In this document: positions 43,652 to 56,126 of the stretch, one piece after another
Numbering within the stretch: the stretch's first letter is position 1
Layout of the letters: every line of letters starts with the position of its first letter
DNA from: Allobosea caraganae
GTDB taxonomy: Bacteria; Pseudomonadota; Alphaproteobacteria; Rhizobiales; Beijerinckiaceae
Direction: 5' to 3'
Assembly (NCBI RefSeq): GCF_003351345.1
Contig: NZ_QQTO01000007.1
Location: 62,001 to 126,000, forward strand
DNA length: 64,000 nucleotides
Position numbers and translations under genes: made by a program
The notes under the pieces: model-generated
Database searches by the model: none
Told to the model about the DNA's origin: nothing
The model's input: only the letters and a program-made list of their open reading frames with translations

Positions 43652-44554
43652 GGCGATGAACAGCCCGAAGATGATCAGCGCGATGCCGCCGATCTGCAGC
43701 CCGCTCGGGATCTCGCCCAGCGCCGGAATCGCAAGCAGCGTGCCGACGATCGGGATCATCGGCGGGAAGCGGCCGGCGACCGCTGCGCCGAGCACCGGCG
43801 TCGACCAGCTCCAGATCCACAGGCCGACGATGACGTTGAGCACGCCCTGATTGAAGGCATGCGCGGCGATGATCCACCACGGCACGACATCGAAGCCGCG
43901 GAAGAAGAACAGCGCGTAGACCGGCAGATAGAGCATCGACAGCACCGAGACGACCGCGGTCGCCTTGAGCGCATCGACCTTCCAGAGCTGGATCAGCAGG
44001 GGATAGCCGGCCCAGATCAGCCCCACGCCGAGGAAGCAGAGATCGCCCAGCATGATCGTCGGGCTGGAGTGGTGGGTGCCGGCAATGCCGAGGCAGGCGA
44101 GGCCCACGAGCACGGCGCCGACGCCGAAGACCAACTGCTTCGTCAGCAGGGCGCCGAACAGCATGACGCTGCCGACGATGCCGACCACGGTCACGGTGCC
44201 CGGCCCGATCACCGCGCCATGCGCTGCCGGCGCGTAGCCGAGCCCGGTCAGCAGCAGGTAGCTCATCGGGAAGCCGCTCATGACCGCGAGCGTCACGCCG
44301 CGGCCCCAGCCCAGCCCGCCGCAGGAGGCGAGCCCGCCGGCCAGGAAGAAGCTCGGCAGCAGCAGCAGCCCCGCCGTGGCGAAGCGCAGCGCCAGCATGT
44401 CGTGCGCGGTCAGCCCGTTCAGCACGGCATGGCGGCTGACGACGAAATTCGCGCCGAAGATCAGCATCGCCAGGATCATGGCGGCAATGGCCAGCCGCCG
44501 CCTCAGGCGGTCGCGCTGATCGTTGAGAGGGGAGGTTTCGACGAGCGCGTCCAT
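43556..44554 (-). CDS. EamA/DMT family transporter
   Basis: A 332-residue protein with ten predicted helices in two EamA repeats (LAIAAMILAMLIFGANFVVS at the start of the first; LCFLGVGLIWAGYPLLIQLW at the start of the second). The start at ATG 44554 was chosen by homology; a frame to 44596 exists. The last 30 or so residues are hydrophilic and are encoded by the stretch overlapping the convergent gene. It is unlike the EamA protein at 39814-40686 in detail. The substrate is unknown. Confidence 0.86.
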   Translation of the reverse strand: MDALVETSPLNDQRDRLRRRLAIAAMILAMLIFGANFVVSRHAVLNGLTAHDMLALRFATAGLLLLPSFFLAGGLASCGGLGWGRGVTLAVMSGFPMSYLLLTGLGYAPAAHGAVIGPGTVTVVGIVGSVMLFGALLTKQLVFGVGAVLVGLACLGIAGTHHSSPTIMLGDLCFLGVGLIWAGYPLLIQLWKVDALKATAVVSVLSMLYLPVYALFFFRGFDVVPWWIIAAHAFNQGVLNVIVGLWIWSWSTPVLGAAVAGRFPPMIPIVGTLLAIPALGEIPSGLQIGGIALIIFGLFIASWRSAARPASQAHQSQIPGDTDEKAEPQRRP

Positions 44555-44733
44555 GCCTTCGATTAATCCCGCAGCGCACAAGGGCGATAGGGCCAATCCT
44601 GCATGACCCTATGGCGCGGCTGGCGGGATGAGGTGCCGAAATGGCCGCAATTGCTCCGCTGCTGCGCCATTTTGTCGCCGTCTCGCTCGGGCCTTGATCG
44701 ATCACGATTGAGGGAATGCCCAAGGGAGTGCCC

Positions 44734-45396
44734 ATGAGCAACGACACCATTCCGGCGACGATCAGCCGGGTCCTGCGCGATTTCAGCGGCCAGGTCGCGA
44801 TCTCCGTCGCCGCCTCGGCCGTGGCGGCCGCGATCTTCGCCTTCCCGGACATGCTGTCGTTTCGCGCGGGAGCGCCGGCACCGGCCGGGCTCTCGGTCGA
44901 AGCAGCTGCGAGCGATGCCCGGCTCCCGGCCCCGCAGGCCGGCAAGTTCGTGCAGCGGCATGGCGAGCAGGTGGGAGGCGCGGGCGATGCGACTGGCCAT
45001 GGCCTGGTCCTGCCGGCGACGCTGATGATGCCGCTATCCGTGGCCTGGATCGCGCCGCTCCCGGCCGAGCCTGAGCCCATTCCGGTCGCCAGGCTCGAAC
45101 GGCCGGCGCCATCCGCCCAGGTCGCGCGTGCGGCTGCCGGCACAACGCGCGAGCGCGGCCGGCTTGCGATTGCGCAACCCTTGCAGATCGCCTCGGTGCT
45201 TCAGGCAGCAGTGCCCGCGGCCGTGCAGGCGGACGCCGACAAGCCGGCGACGATCCTCGGCGTCGCGTTGCCCGACAGCGTCACGCGGGCAGGCCGCGCC
45301 ATTGGCGGCGTTGCCGGCACGGTCGGTGCGGCCGGGAGCTGGACGGTCTCAGCCGCCTCGAGCCTGCTGCCGAGCTGGGGCAGCTCGGCGCGCTAG
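44734..45396 (+). CDS. Hypothetical membrane-anchored protein
   Basis: A 220-residue protein without a recognised family. One likely membrane helix is near residues 20-40 (VAISVAASAVAAAIFAF). The rest is rich in Ala and Pro and of low complexity, ending in a Gly/Ala/Ser segment. Start ATG 44734 has GGGAG about six bases upstream; ATG 44716 is possible. Its stop codon is inside a strong hairpin, and it is convergent with eno. It may be a species-limited periplasmic protein. Confidence 0.6.
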   Translation: MSNDTIPATISRVLRDFSGQVAISVAASAVAAAIFAFPDMLSFRAGAPAPAGLSVEAAASDARLPAPQAGKFVQRHGEQVGGAGDATGHGLVLPATLMMPLSVAWIAPLPAEPEPIPVARLERPAPSAQVARAAAGTTRERGRLAIAQPLQIASVLQAAVPAAVQADADKPATILGVALPDSVTRAGRAIGGVAGTVGAAGSWTVSAASSLLPSWGSSAR

Positions 45397-45440
45397 ATCG
45401 CCGTGCGTCCTATCGGACGCAAAGTGGCGATCTAGGCTTT
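45393..45440 (+). terminator. Nested hairpin at gene end followed by T-rich tract
   Basis: CTAGATCGCC (45393-45402) pairs with GGCGATCTAG (45426-45435), and inside it GCGTCC pairs with GGACGC around TATC. GCTTTTGTT follows. The stop codon TAG of the hypothetical gene lies in the left arm. Confidence 0.75.
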
Positions 45441-45447
45441 TGTTATT

Positions 45448-45498
45448 GCATCGGATCTTTCCGAAAACCGGATTCCACTTTTCGGTCCGATGCTCTAG
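45448..45498. repeat. Dispersed palindromic repeat, AGAGCATGATG family, copy C
   Basis: GCATCGGA and TCCGATGC form the outer arms, CCGAAAACCGG and CCACTTTTCGG the centre; CTCTAG follows. The centre is the same as at 8101-8151 and 53655-53704 while the outer arms differ by paired changes, so pairing is kept. It lies between the convergent hypothetical gene and eno. Confidence 0.8.
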
Positions 45499-45510
45499 GT
45501 CTATCGTTGC

Positions 45511-46913
<1,403 letters not shown>

Positions 46914-46923
46914 GAGCCCTGCC

Positions 46924-47220
46924 ATGATCCGATTGAGGCAGACCGAGACCTTTCGGAAATGGGAGCGCAAGCTCAAGGATCAGAAGGCGAGAGCGGCGAT
47001 TGCCGCCCGCCTGTTTCGGTTCGCGAATGGCCTTGCCGGAGATGTTTCGCCTGTCGGCGATGGCGTCAGCGAACTGCGCATTCACTACGGCCCAGGCTAT
47101 CGCATCTACTTCCAGCAGCGGGGCGAGGAGATCGTCATTCTGCTCTGTGGCGGCGACAAGAGCACGCAGGATCGGGATATCAAGACGGCGAAGCAACTCG
47201 CCGTTCAATGGGAAGATTAG
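46924..47220 (+). CDS. Type II toxin, RelE/ParE superfamily (HigB/HI1419-like)
   Basis: A 98-residue toxin of the RelE/ParE fold. It has the typical pattern TETFRKWERKLKDQKARAAI in the helical part, then GVSELRIHYGPGYRIYFQQ and IVILLCGGDKSTQDRDIKTA. The closing GGDK-x-TQ-x-DI motif marks the HI1419-type addiction-module killer proteins. These usually cut mRNA on the ribosome. The toxin gene precedes the antitoxin, with one base between them. Located between eno and queF, it may be a recent insertion. Confidence 0.88.
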   Translation: MIRLRQTETFRKWERKLKDQKARAAIAARLFRFANGLAGDVSPVGDGVSELRIHYGPGYRIYFQQRGEEIVILLCGGDKSTQDRDIKTAKQLAVQWED

Positions 47221-47221
47221 G

Positions 47222-47512
47222 ATGGCAGAGAAGCTCTACGACTATGATCCCGCCGACGCCCTGAAATCGGACGAGGCGATCGAGGTCTTCCTCAGCGACG
47301 CGTTCGAGAGCGGTGATGCGCGCTATATCGCCAAGGCTCTGGGAGTGGTCGCTCGCGCCAAGGGCATGACGAAGATCGCCCGCGAAACCGGTCTTGCGCG
47401 TGAGCAGCTCTATAAATCGCTCAGCGAAAACGGTAATCCCACGCTCGAAACCACCTTGGCTGTCTTGAAAGCGATCGGCTTCGAAATCACCGGCAAGCGT
47501 CACGCTGCCTGA
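47222..47512 (+). CDS. Antitoxin, HI1420-like with helix-turn-helix
   Basis: A 96-residue protein that pairs with the toxin before it. The first 30 residues (DYDPADALKSDEAIEVFLSD) are the usual HI1420-type start, and a Cro-like HTH follows (GMTKIARETGLAREQLYKSL, then NPTLETTLAVLKAIGFEI). It should neutralise the toxin and repress the operon by binding the palindrome upstream. ATG 47222 lies one base after the toxin stop. Confidence 0.88.
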   Translation: MAEKLYDYDPADALKSDEAIEVFLSDAFESGDARYIAKALGVVARAKGMTKIARETGLAREQLYKSLSENGNPTLETTLAVLKAIGFEITGKRHAA

Positions 47513-47539
47513 GCCCGAGCGCGACGGAGTAACTCTGAA

Positions 47540-47995
47540 ATGACCATCGACGCCTCGACGCTGCAGCTCGGCCACGCCACCGCCTTGCCGGCCTCGCCTG
47601 AAGAAGCCCGCCTCGACCGCGTGCCCAATCCGCATGAAGGCACGCATTATCTCGCCCGCTTCACCTGCCCGGAATTCACCTCGATCTGCCCGGTCACCGG
47701 CCAGCCCGATTTCGGCATCCTGGTGATCGACTACCTGCCCGGCCAATGGCTGGTCGAATCGAAGTCGCTGAAGCTCTACCTCAACTCCTTCCGCAACCAC
47801 GGCGCCTTCCACGAGGACTGCACCGTCCGCATCGGCAAGAAGCTGGTCGAGCTCTTGGAGCCGGAATGGTTCCGCATCGGCGGCTACTGGTACCCGCGCG
47901 GCGGCATCCCGATCGACGTGTTCTGGCAAACCGGCAAGCCGCCGGAAGGGCTCTGGCTGCCGGATCAGGGCGTCGCGCCCTATCGCGGGCGCTGA
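47540..47995 (+). CDS. queF: NADPH-dependent 7-cyano-7-deazaguanine reductase
   Basis: A 151-residue unimodular QueF that reduces preQ0 to preQ1 in queuosine synthesis. The nucleophile Cys50 and the Asp57 are in [13 protein letters not shown], and the substrate motif [20 protein letters not shown] is complete. The size is that of the B. subtilis type. GGAG lies ten bases before the ATG. The product preQ1 is the substrate of Tgt (41701-42825). It is not adjacent to other que genes here. Confidence 0.96.
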   Translation: MTIDASTLQLGHATALPASPEEARLDRVPNPHEGTHYLARFTCPEFTSICPVTGQPDFGILVIDYLPGQWLVESKSLKLYLNSFRNHGAFHEDCTVRIGKKLVELLEPEWFRIGGYWYPRGGIPIDVFWQTGKPPEGLWLPDQGVAPYRGR

Positions 47996-48003
47996 GCCAC
48001 CAC

Positions 48004-48092
48004 CGTCATTGCGAGGAGCGCAGCGACGAAGCAATCCAGGGGGGCTGAGTGCGCGGCCGCCCCTGGATTGCTTCGCTGCGCTCGCAATGACG
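48004..48092. repeat. CGTCATTGCGAG palindromic repeat, copy 2 (89 bp)
   Basis: Same outer and inner arms as the copy at 38523-38611 (CGTCATTGCGAG, GAAGCAATCCAGG, GTGCGCGG, CCTGGATTGCTTC, CTCGCAATGACG) but with the longer arm on the other side, so it is inverted. It lies between the convergent queF and MFS genes. Confidence 0.9.
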
Positions 48093-48123
48093 GCGGTGGT
48101 TCGGCACCGGTCGGCCGCAGGGG

Positions 48124-49329
48124 CTAGGTCCGGCTCCCCGCCAACGGCAAAATCCGCGGCGTCAGGAAGCCGAGCAGGCCGATGGCTGCCGCGAAGAGCA
48201 GCACGGCGCCGCTCGTCCCCAGCAGATGCAGCGCCAGCCCCATGATCACGGGGCCGAGCGCATGGCCCATGAACAGCGAGCAGGCGAAGAGCGCCATGCC
48301 CGAGCTGCGCGCCGTGGGAGCGAGTTCGGTCGCCTGCGCCTGGAAGGTGCCGTGCATCAGGAAGAAGCCGAAGCCGTTCAGCACGAAGAAGCCAAAGGCG
48401 CTCCACCAGGGCAGGAAGGGCAGGGCGAAGAGCGCAAAGCCCAGCGCCATCAGCAGGCCGCCGACCGTCGTCATCCGCGCCGGGCCGAGCCGTTCGACCA
48501 GGACGCGCGTCAACATGCCGTAGACGATGCCGCCGACACCGGTGCCGGCAATAACGAGTCCGGCGAGCGACGGGCCGATGCCGGAGCGCTCCTGCAGGAT
48601 CGCGGCGACATAGGGCGGCATGCCGAAGATCAGGCTGCCCTCGGTGATCACCAGCGCATAGATCAGCTTGGTGCGCGGATTGGCGAAGACGGTGCCGTAA
48701 TTCGCCAGCGCGTTCCTGAAGCTGAGCGGCAGCCGCGCCGCATCCGGCCGCGGCTTCAGCACCAGCACCACCAGCAGGGCCGCGACGGCCGCCAGCGCCG
48801 CCGCCGCGACGAAGACGCTGCGCCAGCCGATATGCTCGGCGATCACGCCCGAGCAGGCTGCGCCCGCCATCTGGCCGACGATCATCAGCACCAGGAAGCG
48901 CCCGAGCATGACCTGCCGCTCGGCCATCGGGGCGCGGTCGCCGATCGCCGCCATCGCGACCGGGATGACGCCGCCGGCGGCGATGCCGGTCGCGGCGCGC
49001 ACCGCCGTCAGCATCTCGAAGGAGAGGGCGAAGCTCGCCGCAAGCGAGAGCAGCGCGAGGATGAAGAGGCAGGCGCTGATCGTCCGCAGCTTGCCGACCG
49101 AGTCGGCGACCGGCCCGAGGAAGGGCTGGCCAATCGCATAGGAAAAGGAGAAGGCCGTTGCCATGCCGGCCACCTGCGCGATGCTCCGGCCGAAGTCAGC
49201 GGCGAGTGTCGGCACCAGCGGATCGACGAGCCGCATCGTGAAGGTCGAGGCGAAGCCGCAGGCTCCGAGGACCAGGATGAGCGGGCGTAGCGAGGCGGAT
49301 GTGGCTGGTGGCGGCAGCGAGACGTTCAT
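48124..49329 (-). CDS. MFS transporter
   Basis: A 401-residue major facilitator protein with twelve predicted helices. The second helix and loop ([20 protein letters not shown], then KLRTIS) carry the MFS motif A in variant form, and helix 5 has a Gly-rich GMLTR region. The ATG at 49329 overlaps the stop of kdsA (ATGA); the longer open frame upstream is the antisense-free continuation through kdsA and is not coding. It is coupled to kdsA by position, but a link with Kdo synthesis is not established. Confidence 0.88.
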   Translation of the reverse strand: MNVSLPPPATSASLRPLILVLGACGFASTFTMRLVDPLVPTLAADFGRSIAQVAGMATAFSFSYAIGQPFLGPVADSVGKLRTISACLFILALLSLAASFALSFEMLTAVRAATGIAAGGVIPVAMAAIGDRAPMAERQVMLGRFLVLMIVGQMAGAACSGVIAEHIGWRSVFVAAAALAAVAALLVVLVLKPRPDAARLPLSFRNALANYGTVFANPRTKLIYALVITEGSLIFGMPPYVAAILQERSGIGPSLAGLVIAGTGVGGIVYGMLTRVLVERLGPARMTTVGGLLMALGFALFALPFLPWWSAFGFFVLNGFGFFLMHGTFQAQATELAPTARSSGMALFACSLFMGHALGPVIMGLALHLLGTSGAVLLFAAAIGLLGFLTPRILPLAGSRT

Positions 49330-50195
49330 GCGCCATGAACAGGCGCGGACCTTGCCTTGGCAAGGCGATCGAACGCTTGCAGCTCTGCGATCAGCGCAGG
49401 GAAGTCCCTGAGCGGCACCATGTTCGGCCCGTCGGACGGCGCGTTGTCCGGGTCGGGATGGGTCTCGATGAAGACGCCGGCGACGCCGACCGCGACCGCC
49501 GCCCGCGCCAGCACCGGCACGAACTCGCGCTGGCCGCCGGAAGAGGCGCCCTTGCCGCCCGGCTGCTGCACCGAATGGGTCGCGTCGAAGATCACGGGAG
49601 CGCCGATCTCGGCCATGATCGGCAGCGCGCGCATATCGGTGACCAGCGTGTTGTAGCCGAAGGAAGCGCCGCGCTCGGTCACCATCACGTCGGGATTGCC
49701 GCTCTCGGTGATCTTGGCGGCGACGTTGACCATGTCCCAGGGTGCCAGGAACTGGCCCTTCTTGACGTTGACGACGCGGCCGGTCTTGGCGGCTGCGACC
49801 AGAAGGTCGGTCTGGCGGCAGAGGAAGGCGGGGATCTGCAGCACGTCGACCACCTCGGCCACGACAGCGCATTGCGAGGCGTCGTGCACGTCGGTCAGCA
49901 CTGGCAGGCCGGTCCTCTCGCGGATTTCGGCGAAGACGGGCAGGGCAGCTTCCAGCCCCATGCCGCGCTGGCCCTTCACGCTGGTGCGGTTGGCCTTGTC
50001 GAACGAGGTCTTGAAAACCAGCCCGATATCAAGGCTGTCAGCCATCTCCTTGAGAGCGAGCGCGATCTCCAGCGCATGCTCGCGGCTCTCCATCTGGCAG
50101 GGCCCGGCGATCAGCGACAGCGGCAGGGCGTTGCCGAAGCGCACCGGCCTGGCGAGGTCGGCGCCGATCGTGACGATGGCATTGGCAACGGTCAT
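49326..50195 (-). CDS. kdsA: 3-deoxy-8-phosphooctulonate (Kdo-8-P) synthase
   Basis: A 289-residue TIM-barrel enzyme that joins arabinose 5-phosphate and phosphoenolpyruvate to make Kdo-8-phosphate for lipopolysaccharide. It shows [50 protein letters not shown] and [12 protein letters not shown]. It has Cys in both IAGPCQ and FLCRQTD; the metal dependence cannot be decided here. ATG 50195 was preferred to a TTG at 50207. The gene is followed by, and overlaps by 4 bases, the MFS gene. Confidence 0.95.
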   Translation of the reverse strand: MTVANAIVTIGADLARPVRFGNALPLSLIAGPCQMESREHALEIALALKEMADSLDIGLVFKTSFDKANRTSVKGQRGMGLEAALPVFAEIRERTGLPVLTDVHDASQCAVVAEVVDVLQIPAFLCRQTDLLVAAAKTGRVVNVKKGQFLAPWDMVNVAAKITESGNPDVMVTERGASFGYNTLVTDMRALPIMAEIGAPVIFDATHSVQQPGGKGASSGGQREFVPVLARAAVAVGVAGVFIETHPDPDNAPSDGPNMVPLRDFPALIAELQAFDRLAKARSAPVHGA

Positions 50196-50259
50196 GGCGA
50201 AATCCAATCCTGAAAGTTCGGGCCGGCTTACGGCGCTGAGGTCGGCAGGGTCAACCCGC

Positions 50260-51741
50260 TCACGTGACCTCGAACCAGGTCCAGAGCCCGAGATCGAAAC
50301 GCTCCAGCACGGTCGAGGAGATCAGCCAGCGGCCAGGATTGTCGGCGATGAAGGCGATGTGCAGCTTGCGGCCTTCCGGCACCTGCACCGTGTCGAGGAA
50401 ATAGGCCTCCCAGCCGTCGTCGAGCGGGTGCAGCAGCCGGAAGCTGTGGCCATGGACGTGCAGCGGCTGCGGAAAGGCGGTCTTGTTGTCGATGCCGATC
50501 ACCACCGGCGTGCCGCGCTTGACGCTGAACAGCGGCTTGCCATTGGCCTCGCCGACGCCGCCATTGAGCGTCCAGGGCTTGGCCAGGTCGAGCCCGGCAA
50601 GGTCGAGCTTGGTGTCGGGCAGGAGCCTGGCACCGCCCGCGATCACGATCTCGCTGCGCCGCGCATCCTGCAGGCGCACGGCGGCAGGCAAAGCCGGATT
50701 CGGCTTCAGCATCGCGATGGGCGTGGCCTGCGTCCTCTTCGGTCCCTCGGCGACGAAGCGCACGAGCGGCACGCCCGAGCTGATCAGCGCCGTCACGATC
50801 GCGGTCGCGCCGTCCTCCTCCGGCATGTCGAAGATCAGGTCGTAGCGCGTGCCGGGCGGGAAGGGCAGTTGCCCGCGCACCGGCTCGAAATTCTCGGTCG
50901 GCTGGCTATCGACGGCGATGACGATGGGCTTCATCCCATCGAAGCGCAGCCGCGTGATCCTCGCGTTGCAGGCATTGGCCAGCCTGATCCGGACGCGCGC
51001 GCCGGGCGCGACCGCGACGCGCTGCGGCGGCGCCTTGCCGTTGGCGGTCAGCCAGCTGCCGAGCCGGCCGGCCGCGGCGTTCTCCGCAGCCTTGGCGTCG
51101 AACGGCTTGAGCACCTGGTCGTCGCCGAGCAGCCAGTCGTCGATCAGCACGGGCAGGTCGAGATCGACCGGCGGCGGGTTCTCCTCCTCCACGATGAGGA
51201 AGCCGCTCAGGCCGCGTTCGGCCGGCTCCGACGAGCCTCCGATCACAAGCGGCCGGTAGAGGTAGCTGCCCGAATCGGGCGGCGTCAGCGCGTATTCGAA
51301 GCTGGTGCCGGGCGCGATCGGCGGTTGGCTGAAGCCGCCGACGCCATCCATCTCCGACTGGCCGCGCAGGCCGTGCCAATGCAGCGAGAGCGGGGCGGTC
51401 GTCTTGTTCTCGACCAGAAGCCGGGTCTTCTCGCCTTGCTTCGCCCTGAGAACCGGCCCGGGCGTCGCGCCGTCGAAGGCCCAGATCTCCGTCTCAGGTG
51501 CCGGCGCCGGACGCAGCCGCACCTTGGCCGGGGCGGCCGTGAGCGTGCGGATGGCGGGCTTTACGGCGGCGGCGGGCGGCGTGATCGTCGGCGGGGTGCC
51601 CGCCGGCTGTTGGGCGGCAGCTCGCTCAGTCAGCAGCAGGGCGGCGGCCATGGCGCCAAACCCGGTCAGCGTCGCGCGTCGCGTCGGCTCGGTTGCGGAT
51701 GGCGGGCGGCTTTGGCTGCGGTCGGTCATGGTCAGCGGCAT
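50260..51741 (-). CDS. Multicopper oxidase-like protein with degenerate copper sites
   Basis: A 493-residue three-cupredoxin protein. The N-terminus carries a twin-arginine signal ([19 protein letters not shown]). Of the four copper motifs, the first is intact (His121-Trp-His123-Gly) and the third is intact (PLHVHGHSF, His428/430/432). The second, normally HSH, reads YRP (162-164), and the fourth, normally HCH-x3-H, reads [11 protein letters not shown] with no Cys. A type 1 copper is therefore impossible and the trinuclear site incomplete. The closest analogue is SufI/FtsP, a copper-free member acting in cell division. ATG 51741 or ATG 51729 may be the start. Function is open. Confidence 0.86.
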   Translation of the reverse strand: MPLTMTDRSQSRPPSATEPTRRATLTGFGAMAAALLLTERAAAQQPAGTPPTITPPAAAVKPAIRTLTAAPAKVRLRPAPAPETEIWAFDGATPGPVLRAKQGEKTRLLVENKTTAPLSLHWHGLRGQSEMDGVGGFSQPPIAPGTSFEYALTPPDSGSYLYRPLVIGGSSEPAERGLSGFLIVEEENPPPVDLDLPVLIDDWLLGDDQVLKPFDAKAAENAAAGRLGSWLTANGKAPPQRVAVAPGARVRIRLANACNARITRLRFDGMKPIVIAVDSQPTENFEPVRGQLPFPPGTRYDLIFDMPEEDGATAIVTALISSGVPLVRFVAEGPKRTQATPIAMLKPNPALPAAVRLQDARRSEIVIAGGARLLPDTKLDLAGLDLAKPWTLNGGVGEANGKPLFSVKRGTPVVIGIDNKTAFPQPLHVHGHSFRLLHPLDDGWEAYFLDTVQVPEGRKLHIAFIADNPGRWLISSTVLERFDLGLWTWFEVT

Positions 51742-51917
51742 AATCCGCCCGGCGCGATCTGGCGAGAGGGCGTGCACAGGTGCTCCGACGGTCCCTCGCC
51801 AGCCGACCTTCGCAGAAACGTCGCATTTTTTTGCTGCATGGTCCGTCCGAAATGCGTATAGCACCGCGGCCCAACGATGGCGGCGCTGCGCTTGCTCGCA
51901 CGCGGCGCCTCGGGTCG

Positions 51918-52002
51918 GCGGGCGTGGCGGAACTGGTAGACGCACTGGATTTAGGTTCCAGCGGCGAAAGTCGTGGGGGTTCGAGTCCCTCCGCCCGCAC
52001 CA
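51918..52002 (+). tRNA. tRNA-Leu (anticodon TAG)
   Basis: An 85-base class II tRNA. The acceptor stem GCGGGCG pairs with CGCCCGC, the D arm has TGGTAGAC, the anticodon stem CTGGA/TCCAG holds the loop TTTAGGT (anticodon TAG), a variable arm follows and the T arm has GGTTCGAGTCC. CCA is encoded at the 3' end. Confidence 0.97.
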
Positions 52003-52140
52003 GTGGCTTGCGATTGCGTCGGGATGATTGGTCCTGAGGAATCACATGCCGGGCATTGACGGAATTTCGCGAGCGCGGCGGCGGTTACCCGGCGTCGCGC
52101 TTTGGACATTGAAGTAAAGAGCTGTTGGCGGATCAGAACG

Positions 52141-53583
52141 ATGAACGTGACCGAAACCCTGTCCCAGGGCCTCAAGCGCGAATTTCAGGTGGTGCTGAAC
52201 GCCACCGACCTCAAGACGCGGCTCGATGACAGCCTGCAGGACCTCCAGGGCAAGGCCAAGATCAACGGCTTCCGTCCGGGCAAGGTCCCGGTCGCGCATC
52301 TGCGCCGGCTTTATGGCCGCTCGGTCATGGCCGATGTCGTGCAGAACGCGGTCAACGAGGCCAACCAGAAGATCGTCGCCGATAACGGCCTGAAGCTCGC
52401 CTTCGAGCCGCAGATCCGTTTCCCGGAGAACAAGGACGAGATCGAGGCCGCGATGGAGGCCAAGGGCGACCTCGCCTTCACCGTCGCGCTCGAAGTGCTG
52501 CCCAAGATCGAGATCGCCGACCTCTCGGACGTCTCGCTGGTCAAGCCCGTCGCCGAGGTGCCGGATTCCGAAGTCGATGCCGCCTTGGAGCGCATGGCCT
52601 CGTCGAACCGCACCTTCGCCTCGAAGGGCGAGAAGGCCAAGGCCGCCACCGGCGACCGCCTGCTGATCTCCTTCGTCGGCACGCTCGAGGGCCAGCCCTT
52701 CGACGGCGGCACGGGCGAGGGCATCCCGCTTGACCTCGGCTCCGGCCAGTTCATCCCCGGCTTCGAGGAGCAGCTCGAAGGCGTCAAGACCGGCGAGAAG
52801 CGCACCGTCAAGGTGACCTTCCCCGAGAACTACACCGCGACCCATCTCGCCGGTAAGGCGGCCGAGTTCGAGGTCACGGTCGACGACGTGCAGGGCCCGG
52901 AAGCCGTCAAGATCGACGACGAGCTCGCCAAGGCCTTCGGCATGGAATCGCTCGATTCGCTCAAGACCGCGATTCGCGAGCAGATCGGCCGCGATTTCGT
53001 CGCCCAGTCGCGCCGCAAGGTGAAGAAGAGCCTGCTCGACGCGCTCGACGGCAAGTACACCTTCGAACTGCCGCCGACCCTGGTTGAGCAGGAGTTCGCC
53101 AGCGTCTGGAGTCAGGTCGAGACCGACATGAAGGAGGCGAAGAAGAGCTTCGCCGATGAGGGCACGACCGAGGACGAGGCCCGCGCCGAGTACCGCAAGA
53201 TCGCCGAGCGCCGCGTCCGCCTCGGCCTCGTGCTGGCCGAGATCGGCGAGCAGGCCAAGGTCCAGATTTCGGATGACGAGGTCACCCAGGCCCTGGTCGA
53301 GCGTGCCCGCCAGTTCCCCGGCCAGGAGAAGCAGGTCTGGGAGTTCTACCAGAAGAACCCGCAGGCCCTCGCCGAGATCCGCGCCCCGATCTTCGAGGAG
53401 AAGGTCGTCGATCATCTGCTCGGCCAGGTGAAGGTCGAGGACCAGACGGTCAGCCGCGAGGCTCTCTACGCCGACGAGGATTCGGACGAGGCTCCCGCCG
53501 CCGAGGCCAAGCCGAAGAAGGCCGCCGCCAAAAAGGCCAAGAAGGCCGAGCCCAAGGACTCCGACGCGGCCGAAGACGCCTAG
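52141..53583 (+). CDS. tig: Trigger factor (ribosome-associated chaperone, PPIase)
   Basis: A 480-residue chaperone that binds nascent chains at the ribosome exit. The N-terminal ribosome-binding domain has [18 protein letters not shown] (the G-F-R-x-G-K signature), the FKBP-like domain spans about residues 160-250 ([20 protein letters not shown]), and the C-terminal helices follow. The last 40 residues are rich in Lys, Ala, Glu and Asp. ATG 52141 is supported by homology; ATG 52102 is an alternative. It starts the tig-clpP-clpX-lon series conserved in many bacteria, and lies 138 bases after tRNA-Leu. Confidence 0.97.
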   Translation: MNVTETLSQGLKREFQVVLNATDLKTRLDDSLQDLQGKAKINGFRPGKVPVAHLRRLYGRSVMADVVQNAVNEANQKIVADNGLKLAFEPQIRFPENKDEIEAAMEAKGDLAFTVALEVLPKIEIADLSDVSLVKPVAEVPDSEVDAALERMASSNRTFASKGEKAKAATGDRLLISFVGTLEGQPFDGGTGEGIPLDLGSGQFIPGFEEQLEGVKTGEKRTVKVTFPENYTATHLAGKAAEFEVTVDDVQGPEAVKIDDELAKAFGMESLDSLKTAIREQIGRDFVAQSRRKVKKSLLDALDGKYTFELPPTLVEQEFASVWSQVETDMKEAKKSFADEGTTEDEARAEYRKIAERRVRLGLVLAEIGEQAKVQISDDEVTQALVERARQFPGQEKQVWEFYQKNPQALAEIRAPIFEEKVVDHLLGQVKVEDQTVSREALYADEDSDEAPAAEAKPKKAAAKKAKKAEPKDSDAAEDA

Positions 53584-53704
53584 AGCCGGATGATTTGCGT
53601 TGGAATCGCAAAGCGTTTCCAACGCAAATCTGAATCCGTCTCTCAGCTAAGAACAGAGCATGATGTCGTCCGAAAACCGCTTCGCACTTTTCGGCATCAT
53701 GCTC
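53581..53704. repeat. Dispersed palindromic repeat, AGAGCATGATG family, copy B with extra hairpin
   Basis: The core 53655-53704 repeats the palindrome at 8101-8151. The leader TAGAGCCGGA ... ATCTGAATCCGTCTCTCA is also shared, but between the two leader parts stands a perfect 14-bp stem, GATTTGCGTTGGAA (53592-53605) with TTCCAACGCAAATC (53617-53630), that copy A lacks. The tig stop codon TAG is the first triplet of the element. It fills most of the tig-clpP gap. Confidence 0.85.
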
Positions 53705-53858
53705 CGCCTGAGGCGCTCGGAAACCTTGATCTCAGATTTGGCGCCGCCCGGCTTCCTGCGGGGCGGCGCTTCCCTTTTCAGCAGCCACAAGCGTGCTTAT
53801 GTGGTGGCTCTCACGACATCCGCTGATTCCCGGCGCCCGCGATCTCAAGGATAAAACC

Positions 53859-54485
53859 ATGCTGCGCGATCCGATCGAGACCTACAACAATCTCGTCCCG
53901 ATGGTGGTCGAGCAGTCGAGCCGCGGCGAGCGTGCCTTCGACATCTATTCCCGCCTGCTGCGCGAGCGCATCATCTTCCTGACCGGCCCGGTCGAGGATT
54001 ACTCCGCTTCGCTGATCGTGGCCCAGCTGCTCTTCCTCGAGGCCGAGAACCCGAAGAAGGAGATCTCCTTCTACATCAACTCGCCCGGCGGCGTGGTCAC
54101 CTCGGGCCTCTCGATCTACGACACGATGCAGTTCATCCGCTGCCCGGTCACGACGCTCTGCGTCGGCCAAGCCGCCTCGATGGGCTCGCTCCTGCTGACC
54201 GCCGGTGCCAAGGACATGCGCTTCGCCCTGCCGAACGCCCGCATCATGGTGCACCAGCCCTCCGGCGGCTATCAGGGCCAGGTCACCGACATCCTGATCC
54301 ACGCCCGCGAGGTCGAGAGCCTGAAGCGCCGGCTGAACGAGATCTACGTCAAGCACACCGGCCGCAGCTACGAGGACGTCGAATCGGCGCTGGAGCGCGA
54401 CAACTTCATGACCGCCGAGGCGGCCCGCGATTTCGGCCTGATCGACAAAGTCATCGACAAGCGCTCTGACGAGGCCGCTGCCTGA
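53859..54485 (+). CDS. clpP: ATP-dependent Clp protease proteolytic subunit
   Basis: A 208-residue serine protease subunit of the ClpXP/ClpAP machine. The triad is Ser107 ([11 protein letters not shown]), His132 (IMVHQPSGG) and Asp181 ([15 protein letters not shown] region). [20 protein letters not shown] is the standard start; the ATG at 53859 has AAGGA seven bases upstream, whereas an upstream frame start at 53793 lies in the spacer. clpX follows 341 bases later, so the two genes may have separate promoters. Confidence 0.97.
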   Translation: MLRDPIETYNNLVPMVVEQSSRGERAFDIYSRLLRERIIFLTGPVEDYSASLIVAQLLFLEAENPKKEISFYINSPGGVVTSGLSIYDTMQFIRCPVTTLCVGQAASMGSLLLTAGAKDMRFALPNARIMVHQPSGGYQGQVTDILIHAREVESLKRRLNEIYVKHTGRSYEDVESALERDNFMTAEAARDFGLIDKVIDKRSDEAAA

Positions 54486-54613
54486 GCTGGGCCGGCATCA
54501 CGGAAGATCAAGGCGCGAGCGCCGCAAAAAAGCCTCGCGTCTTGCTGCATCATGTTTTGAGCCGGCTGCGACCACTGGCCCCGTTGCCTGTGGGTTGGCG
54601 TCGCCGGCCGAAG

Positions 54614-54654
54614 CCCCCATATTGCAAGGGGGGCGGCCCCATGTTTGCATGGGG
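54614..54654. promoter_or_regulatory. Two tandem hairpins in the clpP-clpX spacer
   Basis: CCCCC (54614-54618) can pair with GGGGGG (54628-54633) around ATATTGCAA, and CCCCATG (54637-54643) pairs with CATGGGG (54648-54654) around TTTG. Both carry a TTGCA-like loop. The whole spacer 54486-54826 has no gene. The hairpins may end the clpP transcript or act in the clpX leader. Confidence 0.55.
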
Positions 54655-54826
54655 AATCGGACGAGCTGCATAGCGCTCGGTTTTGGGTCAGCTTTTCGGG
54701 TCGGGTGTGCCGGTCTGCGACGTTAACCTAATAATCGTGAACTGAGCGCCCTATTATGACGGAGAGACGACGCCTGCATCTGCGCTTGCTGATGTGAGCC
54801 TCCGGCTCCGGGAATGGAGATGGACG

Positions 54827-56098
<1,272 letters not shown>

Positions 56099-56126
56099 TC
56101 GCCCTAGCGACAGCACAAGCTCGTGA

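Noticed and set aside
49330..49872. N-terminal extension of the MFS frame through kdsA
   Set aside because: kdsA is coded there in another frame of the same strand; the MFS start at 49329 overlaps its stop by 4 bases.
52102..52140. Upstream ATG for tig
   Set aside because: Adds 13 residues outside the family's usual N-terminus.
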